Both the position numbers and the translations under genes were made by a program. From positions 111,323 through 172,645 of the forward strand of contig CAMQYZ010000003.1 of assembly GCA_947039505.1 (NCBI GenBank): 61,323 nt of DNA. Reading direction: 5' to 3'. Shown here one piece after another: positions 55,945 through 61,323 of this stretch (the stretch's first letter is position 1; the number at the start of each line of letters is the position of its first letter). The notes beneath the pieces were generated by a model. The model saw nothing but the letters and a program-made list of their open reading frames with translations, had not been told where the DNA came from and did no database searches. The stretch comes from an uncultured Mycoplasma sp. (GTDB taxonomy: Bacteria; Bacillota_I; Bacilli_A; Mycoplasmatales; Metamycoplasmataceae).

Positions 55945-56007
55945 ATTGATAAATGTTTGTTTTATCAATCTTTTATCAATTATTTTTTAAAAATAATTGA
56001 TAAAAAG
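55945..56007. promoter_or_regulatory. Cluster of TTTATCAAT inverted/direct repeats and a long palindrome
   Basis: TTTATCAAT occurs at 55961-55969 and 55972-55980, and its complement ATTGATAAA at 55945-55953 and 55996-56004. The last pair is the end of a long palindrome, TTTTATCAATTATTTTT... with AAAAATAATTGATAAAA. It lies between the divergent methyltransferase and GmrSD-type genes and looks like an operator cluster. Confidence 0.55.
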
Positions 56008-56152
56008 TTAATTTAAATGTATTGAATAATTGTGAAAATTCAAAATAACTAAAATATATATCAAAATACTAAACCACACTTATATAAAGCAATGATAGTT
56101 TTTAAATTTCATTTTTTTCCTGTATACTGTTTTTTACTGAAAGAGATAAGTC

Positions 56153-57931
56153 GTGGCTAAAATTTTAAATAATTCTTTATACAAAATATTAAGTGATAGC
56201 GGATATTTTGAGATACCAATTTATCAAAGAAATTACTCATGAACAGAAGAAGATTGCACTCTATTTTTAAATGATATATATGACAATTATATGAACAATA
56301 AAGAGGTTTGTCAAGAGGAATTAGAATATTATATTGGTAATATTATTATATTTGATTTAGGAGGAAATCACAGAATAGTTATAGACGGTCAACAAAGAAT
56401 AACAACCACCATTTTAATTCTTTCAGCCCTAAGAACTGTCATCAAAAATCAATCAAGTTCTGATGAAAAGAATTTATGAATAAAAGAATACATAAATCAA
56501 AATATACAATACAATAATACTAATTCAATAGGTTATAAACTAAAGTTAAATAATATTAATAATAGTCGTTTTTTAGAGGATATTATTTATGATAGAACAA
56601 GTTCAAAACCCAATGTTTACAATACTAACTACCTTGCAATAATTAAGAAGATTCAAGAAATAAAAGAAAATGATGAAAAATATGAAGACAATATTATAGA
56701 ATCTCTCAAAAAAACTTTATTAGTGCAAATAACGATTAAAGAACGTGATAATCCTAATAAAATATTTGAAGTAATTAATACTACAGGCAAGAAGCTTTTG
56801 GCTTCTGATTTAATAAAAAACTATATATTTTTTTATTCCTCTAAATATCTAAAAAGAATTGAAGATTTTTCAGAACAATATGTGAAAATTCAAAATTTAA
56901 TTGGAAAAGAAAATAATATTATGAAATTCTTTAGATATATTGTTCCAATGTTGGGTTCTGGTTTTAAATTACAGAAAGAAGGAAGTTATAAAATATATGA
57001 AGATTTTAAAAGGTTATTTGATAAAAGTCAAAATTATAAGTTTTCTGAAATAGATCCAAAAAATCCTGATGATATTCAAGTAGTTTTACAGGAGTTGAAA
57101 AAACATGCATTTATTTGGAATTTTATTAATAAATTTTCAAGTAAAGATAAGAAAGTGGATTTTTTCTACAAAACATTTTTTGAGACATTTGGGACATACT
57201 ACTCTTTAGTGCACCAATATTTATTTGATAATATAAAATTGGATAAAGGTACAGAATATTATATTGAGGAAATATTTATGTCAAGAATTTTAAGAATTAT
57301 CAATCACTTAATTTTTAGTTTATTATTGTTGGGGAAAGAAGAAAAGAATATCACAAGAGGAATTCCTAATATTTGACCAAATTATAAAAATGATGTTAAT
57401 GGTGAACAAATAAATTTTGAGGAATGATTTGAAAAAAGCGGTAAATCAGGTTTTAAATTATTTAACAAAAAAGAATTTAGAGCAAGAATTAATTCAACAC
57501 AAGTTTATACAAGTAGTTCTAAAAAAACTAAATATTTATTAATTGGTTTGGAAATGTTTGCTACAGGTTGAGAAAAAGATATTAATATTAATCCCAAAAA
57601 TATAGAGGTTGAGCACATAATTCCCCAAGCATGTGATAAATTAACTGATTTTTGATTTTGAGCAAAAGAAGAAAATGATGGAAATGAAGAAAAGACTGAT
57701 GAGTGAATTATTAAAAATTTACACACATTACCTAATTTAACAATCACTGTAGGTAAACTCAACAAAGAGATGAGTAATAGTTCGTTTTTAGATAAAAAGA
57801 TTTTTATGAAGAATCAATCGGCTTTTCACTTAAACAACCAAATAAATGATTACTCTAAATGAAGTGAATCAGAACTAAGTGACCGTGGAGAAAAATTAAC
57901 AAAACTTATAGTTGGTTTGTTGGAAATTTAA
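56153..57931 (+). CDS. GmrSD-type DUF262-DUF1524 restriction protein
   Basis: A 592-residue protein with both halves of GmrSD. The N-terminal DUF262 has FEIPIYQRNYSW and VIDGQQRITTTILIL, and FEVINTTGKKLLASDLIKNY matches the DUF262 NT.G..L...D motif. The C-terminal DUF1524 nuclease has IEVEHIIPQACDKL and NLHTLPNLTITVGKLNKEMSNSSF, the HNH residues. It cuts DNA with modified cytosine in the known enzymes. GTG start at 56153 follows GAGATAAG. It sits in the loop between the inverted repeats at 53972 and 58100 and is divergent from the methyltransferase. Several Trp are TGA-coded. Confidence 0.87.
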
Positions 57932-58099
57932 TTTAATCCTTATTTAATTACTCTTATATCACAATATCATCAAGATAAAATAACTGATTTTGCTTTTACC
58001 AATTTATAAAATTTTGAAAATAATAATTAAAATATATTGATTTATTTAAAAAAATATAACACTATGATATATAATTTATAAAACATAAAACAAAATTGT

Positions 58100-58484
58100 G
58101 TGATATAAAATGAGATAATTCTATAAACAAAACAAAACTTTTATTGATGAGTGATATTTAAAAAATAAGAAAATATTTAATGGTAAGAGACATAAGAAGT
58201 TAGAGTGACAAGTTGGCATGGATTATAAGTTTGAGGAATCATTCATTCAACTACGTCAATCTGGAATAAGGTGCAGAAAACCACATACTTTTCCAAGGTT
58301 GGTTGCAATGGTTAAAGTTCCAATTATCAAAAAAGATTCAACATGAAGATTTTTGAAACCTAAAGAAAACGCCAATATTCAATCATTTCCCTCAAAACAA
58401 ATTGTTTCATCTCAGCATATAAACAATATGGAAACGCAGTTAATGTAGATGTTATTTATAAATTGATTAAGGAGATTTTAAGTG
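58100..58484 (+). pseudogene. Decayed copy of methyltransferase C-terminus
   Basis: It aligns with the last 130 codons of the methyltransferase at 54591, in opposite orientation: FYKQNKTFIDEWYLKNKKIF, RQSGIRCRKPHTFPRLVAMV and ENANIQSFPSKQIVS. A G-to-T change makes a TAA right after the MR at the start of the copied segment, and a 10-base deletion near QIVSSQ shifts the frame. The end keeps the AAGGAGATTTTAAGTGCC that overlaps the start of the chimeric gene. No methyltransferase core is present. Confidence 0.85.
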
Positions 58485-59127
58485 CCTAACAAAAAAGAAA
58501 AAAATAATTATTATAAAGAAATTGTTAATAAAGAAATCGAACCAGTTTCTCGCAGTCATCCTTATTATAATATGAGGACAAAAGAAGTCTTTATTAAGCA
58601 GTTTGCAGAAGATATGGATATTTCTATCAATGACATTAAATCATCAAGCAATTGCGAAGCATTTTTTAGCACAAAGATAGATAATAAAATTGTTTATTTT
58701 TACATAGAATATATTGATGGCGGAGGGGAAAATAAAAATGATAACCCTAACCCTCGTGTTAAAGTATCTATTCCCTACAACAACAAAGTTTTTCAAGACA
58801 TAAAAGATCATATTGTTTTTATTGTGAATTTATATGTACCCTATAAAAGAGATTTAGAGAATTCAAAATTAGATTTAGATATTGATAATCTTATATATTT
58901 ATTAATTCTTCCCAGTGAAATTCGTAAAAGTAAAGTAAATTTAAATATTCTTTCTAACAAGTTAACTAATTCAAACTTGAAAACCAACTCTTCTTCAAGG
59001 TGAGTTTCTTTATCTGATATTAGAAATTGTATTAATGATGGAAATATAATGGAAAATAATAAAAAAAATGTTTCAATTATTCCTAAAACAAAAATTAACA
59101 ATTTTATAAATGAAAAAGTTAAAAATT
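58100..59127 (+). repeat. Inverted repeat arm B (methyltransferase fragment + endonuclease N-domain)
   Basis: The inverted partner of 53972-54985. Homology starts near ATGAGA.AATTCTATAAAC and runs through the methyltransferase remnant into the first 210 codons of the chimeric gene, ending at FINEKVK. The stretch between the arms, about 3.1 kb, holds most of the methyltransferase and the GmrSD gene. Confidence 0.85.
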
Positions 59128-61323
59128 CTATAAATACAAAAGAAATAGTTCCTAAAAATAACCTTAATAAAGAAGATTATTTAAAAAATATAAAAGATTA
59201 TGTTGATTCTGAAGATAAAAACACCCTTTTAAAAAAAATAACAGACTATGTTGATTCTGAAGCAAAACATAGTGAAAAATTTATAAAACCTATTTTTATT
59301 TTTGGTGAAAAAGGGGTAGGAAAATCTTTCTTTATAAAGAATAAAATGATTCATGAATTGAGAGAACGTAAGAATGAGGCGTTCAGCATAGAGGCTAACA
59401 ACTTAGAAGAACTTAAGAATGAAATATATGAATTGACTAATGAAAAAAAGTTGTGCGCTACATTTTTAAAAATAATAAGGAAGGATAGAAATATTACTAT
59501 TTTATTTCTAACAATAATATTTACACCATTTATGGGTTTATTAATAACAAGTTGTTCAAAAATTAATTTATCATCATTATGATCACTTGGTATAGTTATT
59601 TCATCATTAACTTTATTTTTTTGTATCCTAACAGCAATATATATTTTTTGATATCCACATTCAACTAAAGGAAAATTAACTAAATCATTCAAATCTCTTT
59701 CAAAAAAAATTGAAGATAAAAAATATTTCTATCTTTTTATAGATGATTTAAATAGAGTTAAGGATAAGAATGAAGTTTATAAAATATATAAATTTATTGA
59801 TAACATTCTCAAAAATACTGAGAGAATTTTTAAAAAAATTATTATTATTTATGTTAATGAAAAACAATTTTTCAACAAAGAAGATGAAGAAAATATAAAA
59901 AAATATATAGGATGTGAAATTATTATGACTATAAATGATTCCATAGATGATTTTATGACAAAATTTCAAAAAGGATTTGATTATATAAAAAACATTTTAA
60001 AGATTCCTGAAAATTTTGAATTAGTAAATCTAATGCCTAATTTTCCTGATTTTATTAAAAAATCTCCAGAAAAATTACACTTTGCTGAAATTTGCTTAAA
60101 AGAATTTAATTTATTCATAAATTTAAACAAAAATTCAGAGAAAAAATTTAAATATTTATTTGGTTATGATGATCAAAATGAAAAAAAATCTATAAAATTA
60201 GACATTGTATTTTACATTCAAATGCTTTTTTTAAACATTTGCTTTAAAGAAACTTTTGTAAAATGATCGGAACATTATTTAAACTATTACAAGATACCAA
60301 GGAATAATGAAAGCTCTGTAATTCCATTATTTTATCCCAATCTTGACTTAATATTAAACAAAGAAGAAGTTGATATTTGAAGTAAGATTAAACATAAAAA
60401 TATTAATAATAAAGAGGATTTTATAAATCTTGTTTTTGAAAATAAAAGTTTTAAATTAGTTGAATACTTAAATCAAGAAAATATTCCAAAAAATAAATTA
60501 TTAATAAATGATTTTTTGGAATATTTTTATAAATTGGATTTTTTTCTATCATTGTTTAGAGGATGTGATCCAGGCGAAAAAACTCAAAATAGTTTTTTTA
60601 TCTTTGAAAACTTTAAAAATTATGATATTGAGGTAATATATGAAACTTTTTTATATGGCATAAGAAAAAATAAATTAGAATCAAATAAACAACTTCCAGA
60701 ATCAAAGTACTCTAATTCATGTGAAAAAAGAGATATGAATATTAATTATTTGAATATTAATAAAAAAATTCTTGATAAATATGAAAAAAAGTGTGAAAAA
60801 GAAAAAAGGGATATTGAAAACCGTTTAAGAAGGTCATGAACGATGAATAGATTATTGATTAAATCTCATAAAGAGAGCGTAGTTTTAGGAAATATTAAAA
60901 AAACAAATATTGAGAAAAATACTGCTAAATATGTTGATCAAGAGCATATACTTCCTCAAAAAGAAGCTATTGAGAAATATGAAAAAGCGATAAGCATAGA
61001 TGAAAGCAACATTAATGCTTATGTGAATCAAGGGAACGCTCTAGTTAAACAAGGTAAATTGGATGAAGCTATAGAGGAATATGAAAAAGCAATAAATATA
61101 GATGAAACCAACATTAATGCTTATGTTAATTGAGGTTTGGCATTGTATAAGAAAGAAAAATTCGATGAAGCTATTGATAAATATGAAAAAGCAATAAGTA
61201 TAGATGAAAGAGACATTAATGCTTATGTGAATTGAGGTAATGTTTTGAGTAAACAAGGTAAATTTAATGAAGCTATTGAGAAATATGAAAAAGCGATAAG
61301 CATAGATGAAAGCAACATTAATG
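58482..61323 (+). CDS. Chimera: endonuclease N-domain + membrane KAP NTPase + TPR repeats, partial
   Basis: One open frame of over 947 codons, running off the right edge; all breaks are TGA (Trp). Residues 1-215 are a close copy of the recognition half of the HNH endonuclease at 53483 (SHPYYNMRTKEVFIKQF, FYIEYIDGGGENKNDN). Then comes a KAP NTPase: Walker A FGEKGVGKS (about 274-282), two transmembrane helices (about 335-362 and 368-393, ILFLTIIFTPFMGLLITS and ISSLTLFFCILTAIYIF), and Walker B YLFIDDLNR (417-425), the KAP layout. TPR-type 34-residue repeats follow from about 826 (EAIEKYEKAISIDESNINAY). GTG start after AAGGAG. A nuclease domain is replaced by a membrane NTPase with TPR sensor. 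Confidence 0.83.

Noticed and set aside
58841-59101. Minus-strand frame inside the chimeric gene, also seen at 53997-54179 in opposite orientation
   Set aside because: It is the antisense of the duplicated endonuclease N-domain, so it recurs only because the domain does.

Overview
The window comes from a mollicute (Mycoplasma/Spiroplasma-type bacterium). Nearly every gene reads through in-frame TGA codons at positions where tryptophan is expected (GGKW in the lipoproteins, WNxDHI in the HNH proteins), so TGA means Trp (code 4). The DNA is very AT-rich, and the lipoproteins have the short mycoplasma signal peptide and lipobox. I cannot assign a species. All coordinates are rebuilt with TGA as sense. 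I saw no rRNA, tRNA or CRISPR array.

Layout. 1-1.5 kb: the end of dprA and a zinc-binding-type protein. 1.6-12.3 kb: a defence block with small HNH nucleases on both sides of a frameshifted AAA ATPase and a TOPRIM-type partner, a membrane protein, a DUF4238 protein, a divergent DUF262-HNH / DUF1524 (GmrSD-like) pair, and an HNH-nuclease/C5-methyltransferase pair whose methyltransferase is switched out of frame by a 12-base G/C tract. 12.6-23.6 kb: a surface-antigen locus with five BspA-like leucine-rich lipoproteins, one proline-rich exported protein and several decayed copies. It carries three virtually identical 666-bp tandem repeats and an apparent gene-conversion tract.

23.7-38.9 kb: a second defence block. 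It holds an ATPase ending in a HEPN-type RNxxxH motif, a DUF2130 coiled-coil protein, a TIR + KAP NTPase operon, an EVE-HNH protein, a frameshifted ORF behind an RBS-sequestering hairpin, an unknown protein, an SF1 helicase with a DUF2726 nuclease end, a deaminase-fold protein, a third HNH paralogue and a DUF262 protein. 39.2-44.1 kb: a type III restriction-modification system (mod, res). 44.7-53.4 kb: a second deaminase and an AIPR abortive-infection gene in line with a C5 methyltransferase, divergent from a Sau3AI-type endonuclease and a second Sau3AI-like ORF that has lost catalytic residues and its ATG.

53.5-61.3 kb: another C5 methyltransferase/HNH endonuclease pair and a full GmrSD-type gene. 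These are followed by an inverted, partly decayed copy of the methyltransferase/endonuclease junction. In that copy the N-terminal domain of the endonuclease is fused in frame to a membrane KAP NTPase with C-terminal TPR repeats, which runs off the window.

As a whole this is a dense defence island wrapped around a variable lipoprotein locus. Several loci look built to switch or vary: the poly-G tract, the tandem repeats, and the inverted repeats joining one methyltransferase to two alternative effectors. The most unusual items are the endonuclease-N-domain/KAP/TPR chimera with its possible inversion switch, the TIR-KAP operon, the ATPase-HEPN protein, the EVE-HNH protein, the inactivated Sau3AI paralogue, and the AIPR-deaminase gene pair.
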